From: Streptomyces sp. CB02959
Lineage (GTDB): Bacteria > Actinomycetota > Actinomycetes > Streptomycetales > Streptomycetaceae
Assembly (NCBI RefSeq): GCF_002803155.1
Contig: NZ_NNBP01000005.1
Span: 124,001-188,000, forward strand
Reading direction: 5' to 3'
DNA length: 64,000 nucleotides
A program made the translations under genes and the position numbers. A model generated the notes under the pieces. That model searched no databases. It was given only the letters and a program-made list of their open reading frames with translations, and was not told the origin of the DNA. Of this stretch, positions 49,298-58,296 are shown one piece after another. The stretch's first letter is position 1. Every line of letters begins with the position of its first letter.

Positions 49298-50443
49298 GTG
49301 CTCCTGAAAACCTTTGGCTGGTCGTTCGCCATCACGGTGCTCGGCCTCGGCCTGGCCGGCGTGCTCTGGGGGTGGCAGGGGCTCGCGATCGTCGGGATCC
49401 TGTCCATCCTGGAGATCTCGCTGTCCTTCGACAACGCGGTCATCAACGCGGGCATCCTGCGCAAGATGAACGCCTTCTGGCAGAAGATCTTCCTGACCGT
49501 CGGCATCCTCGTCGCGGTGTTCGGCATGCGGCTGGTCTTCCCGGTCGTCATCGTCGCGATCACCGCGAAGCTGGGGCCGATAGAGGCGGTCAAGCTCGCC
49601 ATCAACGACAAGGCGCACTACGAGGCGCTGGTCACCAGCGCCCACCCGGCCATCGCGGCCTTCGGTGGCATCTTCCTGCTGATGATCTTCCTCGACTTCA
49701 TCTTCGAGGACCGCGACTACAAGTGGCTGTCGTGGATCGAGAAGCCGCTCGCCCGGATCGGCAAGCTCGACACCCTCTCCGTCATCGTCGCGCTGATCGT
49801 CCTGCTGGTGAGCGCCATGACGGTGGCGCCGCACGCCGCGCACGGCGCCGGTGACAAGACCACCACGGTGCTGCTGGCCGGCATCGCGGGCCTGATCACC
49901 TACCTCGTCGTCGGCGGCGTCTCCGGCTACTTCGAGGGCCGGCTGGAGGACGAGGACGAGGACGAGGACGAGGAAGCGGACGGCGCCGGGGCCGCGGTGC
50001 AGAAGAAGGGCGGCGGGGCCGGCGCCACGGTGGGCCTGGCCGGCAAGGCGGCGTTCTTCATGTTCCTCTACCTGGAGGTCATCGACGCCTCGTTCTCCTT
50101 CGACGGCGTCATCGGCGCGTTCGCCATCACCAACGACATCTTCGCGATGGCACTGGGTCTGGGCATCGGCGCGATGTACATCCGCTCGCTGACCGTCTTC
50201 CTGGTCCGCAAGGGGACCCTGGACGACTACGTCTACCTGGAGCACGGGGCGCACTACGCCATCGGTGCGCTGGGCGTCATCCTGCTGGCCACGATCCGGT
50301 ACGAGATCAACGAGGTCGTCACCGGCCTGGTCGGCATCGTCCTGATCGCGCTCTCCTTCGGTTCGTCGGTGCTGCGCAACCGGCGCGAGGGCAAGCCGGG
50401 CGCGGAGTCGCCGGCGCAGTCGGAAGTGTCGTCCGGAGTGTGA
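49298..50443 (+). CDS. DUF475 (TerC-like) integral membrane protein
   Basis: 381 residues from a GTG. About eight hydrophobic segments. Two acidic intramembrane motifs LEISLSFDNAVINAG and LEVIDASFSFDGVIG face each other as in TerC relatives and suggest a metal-ion path. An acidic run of Glu/Asp near 215-225 lies in a cytoplasmic loop. Member of the Ter stress module, possibly a metal exporter. Confidence 0.92.
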   Translation: MLLKTFGWSFAITVLGLGLAGVLWGWQGLAIVGILSILEISLSFDNAVINAGILRKMNAFWQKIFLTVGILVAVFGMRLVFPVVIVAITAKLGPIEAVKLAINDKAHYEALVTSAHPAIAAFGGIFLLMIFLDFIFEDRDYKWLSWIEKPLARIGKLDTLSVIVALIVLLVSAMTVAPHAAHGAGDKTTTVLLAGIAGLITYLVVGGVSGYFEGRLEDEDEDEDEEADGAGAAVQKKGGGAGATVGLAGKAAFFMFLYLEVIDASFSFDGVIGAFAITNDIFAMALGLGIGAMYIRSLTVFLVRKGTLDDYVYLEHGAHYAIGALGVILLATIRYEINEVVTGLVGIVLIALSFGSSVLRNRREGKPGAESPAQSEVSSGV

Positions 50444-50469
50444 CGGACCTCTGAATGAGGAACGCTTTC

Positions 50470-50509
50470 TGCGGGGCGGCCACGGGGACACACCCACGGT
50501 CGCCCCGCA
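50470..50509 (+). terminator. Hairpin after DUF475 gene
   Basis: Stem TGCGGGGCG/CGCCCCGCA with extra partial pairing inside, 27 nt past the stop codon. Confidence 0.5.
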
Positions 50510-50533
50510 CTGGGTAGGGGCCACAACGATGGG

Positions 50534-51280
50534 GTGGGGAAAGTGTCGTTCCTGGGGAACTTGTGGCGTGGCAACGCGCCGAAGTTCGACGGCGGTGGCG
50601 CGTCGTACGTCGTCGAGCTGACGAAGCGGAATCCGGTCGTCTCGCTGACGAAGCAGGGGGCGGCCAGCGGCCATCTGCGGGTCAATCTGAGCTGGCAGAT
50701 GCGGACCTCGGACTTCGGCGAGCGGGGCGGGCAGCGCTCCGGCAGTCTGCTGCGCGACCCGAGAAAGCTGTTCCGGCCCGAGATCGTGCAGGCGCAGGGT
50801 CCGGCCGTGGTCAACGTGGACCTCGACCTGGCCTGCATGTACGAGCTCACGGACGGCAGCAAGGGCGTGGTGCAGCCGCTGGGCGACTTCCTCGGCGACC
50901 TCAACGCCGCGCCGTTCGTCAAGCTCAGCGGCGACGACCGGTTCGGTTCCGGGTCCGGCGAGACGCTGTACATCAACCTGGACCACCGCGACGAGATCAA
51001 GCGGCTGCTGATCTTCGTCTACATCTACGACGGGACCCCGGCGTTCGACCGCACGCACGCGGTGGTGACGCTCTATCCGAGCACCGGGCCGCGGGTCGAG
51101 GTCAAGCTGGACGAGCGGGCGCCGCAGGCCCGGTCCTGCGCCATCTTCATGCTGGAGAACGGCAAGGACGGCCTGTCGGTGCGCCGCGAGGTGAAGTACG
51201 TCTACGGCTTCCAGGCCGAGCTGGACCGGCTGTACGGCTGGGGGCTCCAGTGGGGCCGCGGCTACAAGTCGAAGGTCTGA
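50534..51280 (+). CDS. Tellurium resistance protein (TerA-like)
   Basis: 248 residues from a GTG (VGKVSFLGNLWRGNAPKFDGG). A Ter-type beta-sandwich with VVNVDLDLACMYELTDGSKGVVQPLGD and LYINLDHRDEIKRLLIFVYIYDG, and a late VRREVKYVYGFQAELDRLYGWGLQWGRGYKSKV. Homologous in fold to TerD/TerA. Ends at a very strong terminator. Confidence 0.85.
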   Translation: MGKVSFLGNLWRGNAPKFDGGGASYVVELTKRNPVVSLTKQGAASGHLRVNLSWQMRTSDFGERGGQRSGSLLRDPRKLFRPEIVQAQGPAVVNVDLDLACMYELTDGSKGVVQPLGDFLGDLNAAPFVKLSGDDRFGSGSGETLYINLDHRDEIKRLLIFVYIYDGTPAFDRTHAVVTLYPSTGPRVEVKLDERAPQARSCAIFMLENGKDGLSVRREVKYVYGFQAELDRLYGWGLQWGRGYKSKV

Positions 51281-51304
51281 GCAACCGGGCGGGCGCGCCC
51301 GGCA

Positions 51305-51353
51305 CGGCCGGGGTGCCGGGGGACACCGCGCGTGTCCCCCGGCACCCCGGCCG
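51305..51353. terminator. Very strong bidirectional terminator
   Basis: A perfect 22-bp stem (51305-51326, 51332-51353) with a 5-nt loop, followed by TTT on the plus strand, between convergent Ter genes. Confidence 0.92.
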
Positions 51354-51364
51354 TTTCCGGTGCG

Positions 51365-52504
51365 TCAGCGGCGCTGGAACTGCGGCCCCTGGGGCGGCAG
51401 GACGAACGCCGGGTCGGGCACGAACGGCTGCGGCTGCTGCGGCGCCGGGTAGCCGTACGCCGGGGCGGGCTGCGGCTGCTGCGGATAGCCGTAGGCAGGC
51501 GGCTGCTGGGGCGGGTAGGGCGGCTGCTGCGGCGGCGGGCCCGGGTAGCCGTACGCGGGCTGGGCCGGGGGCTGCACCGGCGGGGGCGGGACGTTGGCCG
51601 GGTAGCCGTAGCCGCCGGTGGGGGCGGGGGGCAGCGGAGCGGCGGAGAACGGTTCCGGCATCCGGTCCGGTACGTGCTGGGTGACCGCCGCCGGGTCCGA
51701 CTGCGGCGCGCCGGCCGGCGGGGCGGTGGCCTCCTCGGGCCAGGCGCCGGGCGGCGGGGAGACCGGGCCGGACGGGGCGGGGCCGGACGGGGCGGCGGCC
51801 GCGGGGCGTTCGACGGCCGCGGTGGGGTCCTCGCCCTGCGGGTCCGCGGCGGACACCTCGGGGGTCGCCTCGGGGGTCGGGGAGTCGGCGGCCGGCGGCT
51901 GCGCGGCGCCCGCCTCCGGGGGCGTGGGTGGCTTGGGGGCCGTCCGGCCGGTGGGCGCGTCGTTCTCGTCCACCGAGATGCCGAATTCGGTGGCCAGGCC
52001 GACCAGTCCGCTCTCGTAGCCCTGGCCCAGCGCCCGGAACTTCCAGCTGTCGCCGCGCCGGTACAGCTCACCGCAGATCAGCGCGGTCTCCTCGCCCGTC
52101 TCGGGCACCACGTCGAAGACCGCCAGCGGCTCCGCGCCGTCCGTCGCCGCGTCGTACAGCAGCACCCGCAGGTCCGTCACCCCGCCGAACGGGCCGCCGT
52201 CCGAGGAGGCGGCGAGGACCACCCGCGCCACCGAGGTGTCGAGCGGCGTCAGCTCCGCCTCGATGGTGTCGGTCAGGGCGTCGGCCAGGAGGGCCTTGGG
52301 CAGGTGCCGGACCAGGCCGCTGGGGTGCCGCGGCTGGTTGTAGAAGACGAAGTCCTCGTCGGAGCGCACGCGCCCGTCCGGTCCCACCAGCAGGGCCGAG
52401 GCATCGACGTCGGGGACGCCGGCCCCCGGCGTCCAGCGCAGGACGGCCCGGACGGCCGTGGCGTCGAGGGGTACGTTCGACCCTTTCAGCATCGCGTGCG
52501 TCAT
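51365..52504 (-). CDS. TerD-domain protein with proline-rich tail
   Basis: 379 residues from the ATG at 52504 ([13 protein letters not shown]). Residues 1-175 are a TerD domain ([40 protein letters not shown]). The calcium loops are less acidic than in the two short paralogues. The other half is Pro/Ala-rich with repeated YGYP units near the C-terminus, probably a flexible, protein-binding tail. Transcribed opposite to the other Ter genes. Confidence 0.88.
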   Translation of the reverse strand: MTHAMLKGSNVPLDATAVRAVLRWTPGAGVPDVDASALLVGPDGRVRSDEDFVFYNQPRHPSGLVRHLPKALLADALTDTIEAELTPLDTSVARVVLAASSDGGPFGGVTDLRVLLYDAATDGAEPLAVFDVVPETGEETALICGELYRRGDSWKFRALGQGYESGLVGLATEFGISVDENDAPTGRTAPKPPTPPEAGAAQPPAADSPTPEATPEVSAADPQGEDPTAAVERPAAAAPSGPAPSGPVSPPPGAWPEEATAPPAGAPQSDPAAVTQHVPDRMPEPFSAAPLPPAPTGGYGYPANVPPPPVQPPAQPAYGYPGPPPQQPPYPPQQPPAYGYPQQPQPAPAYGYPAPQQPQPFVPDPAFVLPPQGPQFQRR

Positions 52505-52721
52505 GCCGCAATCCTGCCTTCCCCGCGGTGGCGGCCACAACGCGGGGGCCGGGCACGGTGCTTCCCGGACATCTGGCGGCCGCGTCGGAATGGCCGGACG
52601 GTGGCGAGAATTTCGCGTGCGCGGGAACTTTTCGGACCCCCGCGCACGTACGATTACCGGCTGGATCCAGACAGCGAGGTGCAGCGGGGGGCCCGGGTCC
52701 CGCTTCTATACGGGGAGTTGT

Positions 52722-53894
52722 ATGCGTCACTTTGGGCATCTTGCGCCCGATATCCGGAAGGCTCTGTTCCATGAGGAGCCGGTGGAGTTCACCGCCGACT
52801 CCCCGGCCCGCACGCTCGCAGCCGCCCTCGGTGCCACGCTGTACAGCCCCGCCACCCGCCCCCGCCTCGCCGCCGACGTCCTCAAGCAGGCCGCCCACGG
52901 CGTCACGTCCATGGTGCTCTGCCTCGAAGACTCGATAGGCGACGGCGACGTGGCGGCCGGCGAGGAGAACCTCGTCCGGCAGCTCGGCCTGCTCGACGAG
53001 GCGGCCGGCCGTGGCGAGGACCTCCCCCTGCTCTTCATCCGCGTCCGCGAACCGGACCAGATTCCGGACCTGGTGCGCCGGATGGGACCGGCCGTGCGCA
53101 GCCTGTCCGGATTCGTACTTCCCAAGTTCACCGCGGAGCGCGGCCGGCCCTTCCTGGAGGCGCTGGCCGCCGCCGAATCCTCCTGCGGGCGGCGGCTGTT
53201 CGCGATGCCGGTGCTGGAATCCCCGCAGCTGCTCCACCTGGAGAGCCGCACCGCGACCCTGGCGGGCATCGCCCGTACCGTCGGCGACCACCGCGACCGG
53301 GTGCTGGCGCTGCGCCTCGGCGTCACCGACTTCTGCTCCGCCTACGGTCTGCGCCGGGCCCCCGACATGACGGCGTACGACGTGCAGATCGTCGCCTCCG
53401 TGATCGCCGACGTGGTCAACGTCCTCGGCCGCGCGGACGGCACCGGCTTCACCGTCACCGGCCCGGTGTGGGAGTACTTCCGGCTGCACGAGCGGATGTT
53501 CAAACCGCAGCTGCGCCGCAGCCCGTTCCTGGGGGAGGCCGAGGAGCTGCGCACCACCCTGATCGAGCACGACATGGACGGCCTGCTGCGCGAGATCGAA
53601 CTCGACCGCGCCAACGGCCTGACGGGCAAGACCTGCATCCACCCCTCGCACGTCGCCCCGGTGCACGCCCTGTCCGTCGTCAGCCACGAGGAGTACAGCG
53701 ACGCCACCGACATCCTGCGGCCGGAGCGCGGCGACGGCGGGGTGCTGCGCTCCGCGTACACCAACAAGATGAACGAGGTGAAGCCGCACCGGGCCTGGGC
53801 CGAGCGGACGCTGCTGCGCGCCGAGGTGTTCGGCGTGGCCCGCGAGGACGTCGGCTTCGTGGAACTGCTCACCGCGAGCCTCCAACCGGCCTGA
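52722..53894 (+). CDS. HpcH/HpaI aldolase / citrate lyase beta-like protein of Ter module
   Basis: 390 residues from the ATG at 52722. TIM-barrel features: MVLCLEDSIGDGDVAAGEENL (acidic metal site), FVLPKFTAERG, VLALRLGVTDFCSAYGLRRAPDMTAYD and GKTCIHPSHVAPVHAL, where citrate-lyase relatives read GK-x-x-IHP. In Ter-linked loci this protein occurs with the PRTase/StiP and HAD enzymes next to it, proposed to make a nucleotide-like metabolite. Confidence 0.88.
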   Translation: MRHFGHLAPDIRKALFHEEPVEFTADSPARTLAAALGATLYSPATRPRLAADVLKQAAHGVTSMVLCLEDSIGDGDVAAGEENLVRQLGLLDEAAGRGEDLPLLFIRVREPDQIPDLVRRMGPAVRSLSGFVLPKFTAERGRPFLEALAAAESSCGRRLFAMPVLESPQLLHLESRTATLAGIARTVGDHRDRVLALRLGVTDFCSAYGLRRAPDMTAYDVQIVASVIADVVNVLGRADGTGFTVTGPVWEYFRLHERMFKPQLRRSPFLGEAEELRTTLIEHDMDGLLREIELDRANGLTGKTCIHPSHVAPVHALSVVSHEEYSDATDILRPERGDGGVLRSAYTNKMNEVKPHRAWAERTLLRAEVFGVAREDVGFVELLTASLQPA

Positions 53895-53949
53895 ACCCGG
53901 CGGCCCGACGGCCCCCGACCCCAGCGAGAACGACGGCAAGAGCACTGGC

Positions 53950-56415
53950 ATGAACGACGGCATGGACGCGACGACGGAGGAGACACGGCACGTGGTGTGG
54001 AGCGGAGAATGGGTCGCCGGACGGCTCGGCGTCGCGCTGAGCGGCGGCGACGAGCTGCCGGAACTGCTCGGGCTGGCGCTCCGGCGCAACCCCAAGCGGG
54101 CCCATCTGCTGGTCTCCAACGTGCTCGGCAAGCACGTACCGCAGCGCCCGGACGTGGTGCACGGCACCGGTGTCGGGCTGGGCCGCCGGGTGCGCGCACT
54201 GCTCGGCGACGCGGACGCCGCCCGCGCCGTCGTCCTCGGATACGCCGAGACCGCCACCGGCCTCGGCCACTCGGTCGCCGACGGGCTGGCGCTCGCGCCG
54301 TACCTGCACTCCACCCGCCGCCCGGTCCCCGGAGTGCCGCACGCCGCCGGCTTCGAGGAGGAGCACAGCCACGCCACCGCGCACCTGCTGCTCCCCGAGG
54401 ACCGCACCCTGCTCGCCGGCGACGGCCCGCTGGTCCTCGTCGACGACGAGTTCTCCACCGGGCGCACCGTCCTGAACACCATCCGGGCACTGCACGCCCG
54501 CTACCCGCGGAAGCGGTACGTCGTCGTCGCCCTGGTGGACATGCGCTCCGCCGCGGACCGCACCCGGCTCGCGGAGTTCGCCGCCGAACTGGGCGCCCGC
54601 GTCGACCTGGTCGCCCTGGCCGACGGCGGCGTCCACCTGCCCGACGACGCCCTGGACCGCGGCCGGGAACTGGTCGCCGCCCACGAGCAGCCGCCCGCGC
54701 CCCCCGCGGGCGGCGCGGCCCCGCGCCCGGAAGCGGTGCGCGTCGACCTCGGCTGGCCCGCCGGGCTGCCCGACGGCGGACGGCACGGCTTCACCCCCGC
54801 CCACCGCGCGCTCCTGGAGGAGCGCCTGCCCGCCATGGCAGCCCGGCTCGCGGCGCACCTCGGCGGCGCCCGCCGCATCCTCGTCCTCGGCAACGAGGAG
54901 CTGATGTACGCCCCGCTGCGCCTGGCCGGCGCCCTGGACGCGCAGGTCGCCCCGGCCGGCGGGACGGTCCGCTTCTCGACCACCACCCGCTCCCCGGTGC
55001 TCGCCGTGGACGACCCCGGCTACGCCATCCGCACCCGGCTGGCGTTCCCCGCCCACGACCACCCGGCGGACGGCCCGGGGGAGCGCTACGCGTACAACGT
55101 CGCGCCCGGAAGCGACCCGGAGCGCCGCTTCGACGCCGTCGTCGCGGTCGTCGACTCCGCCGGCGACCGCCCCGAACTGCACGCCCCCGGCGGCCTCCTG
55201 GACCGGCTCGCCGGCCACACCGACCGGCTGCTGCTGGCCGTCGTGCCCGCCCACACCCCGCGCGGCGCGGTCCCCGGTCCGCTGCGCGGCCCCGCCTTCT
55301 CCTCCTACGCCCCCGAGGAGGTCGGCTGGCTGCTCCAGGACCTGTCCGACGTCACGCTGGAGGCGCCCACCGAGGAGCGCGAGGAGGCGATCCAGCGCGG
55401 CGGCGCCCACTACGCGGAGTCGCTGCCGGTCGAGTACCAGCCCAGCGAGGAGTACCGGGAGCTGTTCCACGCCGCGCTGCGCACCTCCGCGGACCGGATC
55501 GCCCGCGCCGTCGGGACCGTCACCGAGACCGTCCTCGCCGAACGGAGCCCCCGCCCCGTCCTGGTCTCGCTGGCCCGGGCCGGCACCCCCGTCGGCATCC
55601 TGATGCGCCGCTGGGCCGCGCACGTCCACGGCCTGGACCTGCCGCACTACGCGGTCTCCATCGTCCGCGGCCGGGGCATCGACACCACCGCCCTGCGCTG
55701 GCTCGCCGCCCACCACGACCCGGCGGACGTGGTCTTCGTGGACGGCTGGACGGGCAAGGGCGCCATCACCCGCGAACTCGCCGGGACGCTGGCCGCGCTC
55801 CCGGACCTCCCCGGCTTCGACCCGCGGATCGCGGTCCTCGCCGACCCCGGCGGCTGCGTGACGACCTACGGCACCCGCGACGACTTCCTCATCCCGTCCG
55901 CCTGCCTGAACTCCACCGTCTCCGGGCTGATCTCGCGCACCGTGCTCCGCACCGACCTGGTCGGACCGGACGACTTCCACGGCGCGAAGTTCTACCGCGA
56001 ACTGGCCGACGGCGACCTGTCGGCGACGTTCCTGGACACCGTCGCCGCCCGGTTCGATCCGGTCGCCGACGCGGTCGCCGCCGACGTACGGGAACTGGCC
56101 GCCACCGACCGCGCCCCGACCTGGGCGGGCTGGGCGGCCGTCGAACGCATCAGTGAGGAGTACGGCATCCACGACATCAACCTCGTCAAACCCGGCGTCG
56201 GCGAGACCACCCGGGTCCTGCTCCGCCGGGTCCCCTGGCGGATCCTCGCCCGGCGCGGCGCCGGCAGCGACCTCGACCACGTCCGCCTGCTCGCCGAGCA
56301 GCGCGGCGTACCCGTCGAGGAGGTCGACGAACTCCCCTACACCTGCGTCGGGTTGATCCATCCCCGCTTCACCCGCGGGGCCACCGGCGCCGACGGCAGG
56401 GCGGTGGCCTCCTGA
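53950..56415 (+). CDS. Fusion: PRTase-TRSP plus StiP/PRTase-PELOTA (Ter module)
   Basis: 821 residues. The first half is a phosphoribosyltransferase with the PRPP loop VDDEFSTGRT (about 164-173) and a TRSP-like domain (about 275-470). The second half, from about 480 (GAHYAESLPVEYQPSEEY), is a StiP-type PRTase with VLVSLARAGTPVGILMRRW and VVFVDGWTGKGAITREL, then a C-terminal PELOTA-like part (ILARRGAGSDLDHVRLLAEQRGVPVEEV). These are two genes in many genomes and one chain here. The stop overlaps the next ATG (TGATG). Confidence 0.85.
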   Translation: MNDGMDATTEETRHVVWSGEWVAGRLGVALSGGDELPELLGLALRRNPKRAHLLVSNVLGKHVPQRPDVVHGTGVGLGRRVRALLGDADAARAVVLGYAETATGLGHSVADGLALAPYLHSTRRPVPGVPHAAGFEEEHSHATAHLLLPEDRTLLAGDGPLVLVDDEFSTGRTVLNTIRALHARYPRKRYVVVALVDMRSAADRTRLAEFAAELGARVDLVALADGGVHLPDDALDRGRELVAAHEQPPAPPAGGAAPRPEAVRVDLGWPAGLPDGGRHGFTPAHRALLEERLPAMAARLAAHLGGARRILVLGNEELMYAPLRLAGALDAQVAPAGGTVRFSTTTRSPVLAVDDPGYAIRTRLAFPAHDHPADGPGERYAYNVAPGSDPERRFDAVVAVVDSAGDRPELHAPGGLLDRLAGHTDRLLLAVVPAHTPRGAVPGPLRGPAFSSYAPEEVGWLLQDLSDVTLEAPTEEREEAIQRGGAHYAESLPVEYQPSEEYRELFHAALRTSADRIARAVGTVTETVLAERSPRPVLVSLARAGTPVGILMRRWAAHVHGLDLPHYAVSIVRGRGIDTTALRWLAAHHDPADVVFVDGWTGKGAITRELAGTLAALPDLPGFDPRIAVLADPGGCVTTYGTRDDFLIPSACLNSTVSGLISRTVLRTDLVGPDDFHGAKFYRELADGDLSATFLDTVAARFDPVADAVAADVRELAATDRAPTWAGWAAVERISEEYGIHDINLVKPGVGETTRVLLRRVPWRILARRGAGSDLDHVRLLAEQRGVPVEEVDELPYTCVGLIHPRFTRGATGADGRAVAS

Positions 56416-57242
56416 TGACCGCACCCGCACCGCTGGTCGCCAGCGACCTCGACCGCACCCTGATCTTCTCGGCCGCCGCGCTCTACCTCTCCGGCCCGGA
56501 CGCGGCGGCCCCCCGCCTGCTCTGCGTCGAGGTCTACGAGGGCCGGCCGCTCTCCTACCTGACCGAGACGGCCGCCGCGCTGCTCACCGAACTCGCCGGC
56601 CGCACCACCTTCGTACCGGCCACCACCCGCACCCGCGAGCAGTACCGGCGCATCCACCTCCCCGGCCCGCCGCCGGAGTTCGCGGTCTGCGCCAACGGCG
56701 GCCACCTGCTGGTCCGGGGCGAGTCCGACCCGGACTGGCAGCGCACCGTCGCCGCCCGGCTCGCCGCCCGGTGCGCGCCGCTCGCCGAGATCCGCGCGCA
56801 CCTGGTCCGCACCGCCGACCCGGCCTGGCTGCGCTCGGAACGCACCGCCGAGGACCTCTTCGCCTACCTCGTCGTGGAGCGGTCGCTGCTGCCGGAGACC
56901 TGGGTGAAGGACCTGGCCGCCTGGGCGGAGCCGCGCGGCTGGACGGTCTCCCTCCAGGGCCGCAAGATCTATGCCGTCCCCCAGCCGCTCACCAAGAGCG
57001 CCGCGGTGGCCGAGGTCGCCCGCCGCACCGGCGCCACCGAGATCCTCGCCGCCGGTGACTCGCTGCTCGACACCGACCTGCTGCTGGCCGCGGACCGCGG
57101 CTGGCGGCCGGGCCACGGCGAACTGGCCGACACCGGCTGGCGGGCCCCGCACGTCACCGCGCTCACCGAACGGGGGGTGGCCGCCGGCGAGCTGATCGCC
57201 CGCGCCTTCCTGGACGGCGCCACGGACCCGGGGCGCGCCTGA
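56415..57242 (+). CDS. HAD-superfamily hydrolase of Ter module
   Basis: 275 residues. The nucleophile motif SDLDRTL has Asp11 and Asp13, motif II lies around FVPATTRTREQY, and the late GDSLLDTDLLLAADRG is the acidic motif IV. Resembles Cof/MPP-type phosphatases. Coupled to the PRTase fusion by a 1-nt overlap, so likely dephosphorylates the product of that enzyme. Confidence 0.88.
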   Translation: MTAPAPLVASDLDRTLIFSAAALYLSGPDAAAPRLLCVEVYEGRPLSYLTETAAALLTELAGRTTFVPATTRTREQYRRIHLPGPPPEFAVCANGGHLLVRGESDPDWQRTVAARLAARCAPLAEIRAHLVRTADPAWLRSERTAEDLFAYLVVERSLLPETWVKDLAAWAEPRGWTVSLQGRKIYAVPQPLTKSAAVAEVARRTGATEILAAGDSLLDTDLLLAADRGWRPGHGELADTGWRAPHVTALTERGVAAGELIARAFLDGATDPGRA

Positions 57243-57254
57243 TGACGCCGCCCG

Positions 57255-57280
57255 GTCGCCGGCAATAGGCTGCCGGCGAC
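57255..57280 (+). promoter_or_regulatory. Hairpin and possible -10 box before O-methyltransferase
   Basis: A perfect 10-bp stem GTCGCCGGCA/TGCCGGCGAC with loop ATAGGC. TAGGCT (57266-57271) is a plausible -10 box, so the hairpin may end the Ter operon or cover a promoter. Confidence 0.45.
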
Positions 57281-57294
57281 TGGGAGGAGAGTCC

Positions 57295-57954
57295 GTGGCC
57301 GAGCCCAAGAGCGCCCCGCTCACACCGGAGCTGTACGACTACGTGCTGGCGCACAACCCACCGCTGGACCCCGCACTTTTGGACCTCGCGGAGCGCACCC
57401 GCGAGCGGTTCCCCGAGGCGGCGGGGATGCTCTCGGCGCCCGAGCAGGCGTCGCTACTGGCCTTCCTGGTCCGCCTGACCGGGGCCCGGCACGTGGTCGA
57501 GGTGGGCACCTTCACCGGCTTCGCCACCCTCGCCATGGCCCGCGCGCTGCCCGCCGGCGGAACGCTGACCGCCTGCGACGTCTCCGAGGAGTGGACCGCC
57601 TACGGCCGGGAAGCCTGGGCGGAGGCCGGGGTCGCGGACCGGATCCGGCTGCGGATCGCCCCCGCGCTGGAGACCCTCCGGGCGATGCCGGCCGAGCCGC
57701 ACATCGACCTGGTCTACCTCGACGCCGACAAGGGCGGCTACATCGCGTACTGGGAGGAGCTGGTGCCGCGGCTGCGGCCCGGCGGCCTGCTCGTCGCCGA
57801 CAACGTCCTGTACCACGGCGACGTCACCGACCCGGCGGCGACCGGACCGGCCCTGGCGATCCGGGAGTTCAACGACCACGTCCTGGAGGACACGCGCATG
57901 GAGGCGGTGCTGCTCACCGTGGCGGACGGGGTGACGCTGGCCCGCAAGCGCTAG
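57295..57954 (+). CDS. SAM-dependent O-methyltransferase (catechol/caffeoyl-CoA type)
   Basis: 219 residues from a GTG with GGGAGGAG upstream. Class I fold: motif I VVEVGTFTGFATLAMARALP, acidic loop ACDVSEEWT, metal-binding IDLVYLDADKGGYIAYWEEL and VADNVLYHGDV. Needs a divalent metal in known relatives. Substrate unknown. Confidence 0.9.
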   Translation: MAEPKSAPLTPELYDYVLAHNPPLDPALLDLAERTRERFPEAAGMLSAPEQASLLAFLVRLTGARHVVEVGTFTGFATLAMARALPAGGTLTACDVSEEWTAYGREAWAEAGVADRIRLRIAPALETLRAMPAEPHIDLVYLDADKGGYIAYWEELVPRLRPGGLLVADNVLYHGDVTDPAATGPALAIREFNDHVLEDTRMEAVLLTVADGVTLARKR

Positions 57955-58006
57955 GTCCGGTCCGCGAAGTCCCGTCGTCCGCCCGGAGGGCGGGCCGGGA
58001 CCGCGG

Positions 58007-58222
58007 TCAGCCGCAGCAGCCGCCCCCGCAGCAGCCGCCGCCCCCGCCGCGCGGGGCGGCCGACGGCGCGGACGCGGTCCCGCCGACGGCGACGGTGGAG
58101 AGCAGCTTCACGGTGTCCTGGTGGCCCTCCGGGCAGGCGGCCGGGTCGGACGACTCGGCCATCGGCCGGTTCAGCTCGAAGGTGGTCCCGCAGGGACGGC
58201 AGCGGTATTCGTAACGGGGCAT
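58007..58222 (-). CDS. FmdB-type zinc ribbon protein
   Basis: 71 residues from MPRYEYRCRPCGTTFEL, with CRPC and a later CPEGH forming a small zinc ribbon. The C-terminus is a Gly/Cys run (GGGGGCCGGGCCG). FmdB-like proteins are conserved but poorly understood. Confidence 0.85.
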   Translation of the reverse strand: MPRYEYRCRPCGTTFELNRPMAESSDPAACPEGHQDTVKLLSTVAVGGTASAPSAAPRGGGGGCCGGGCCG

Positions 58223-58296
58223 GGCCACAGATTAGGGCCTGCCCGCCCGGCCCGACCCACCGGACGGGCCCCCGCCGCGCCCCGCCGCGTCCCCGC

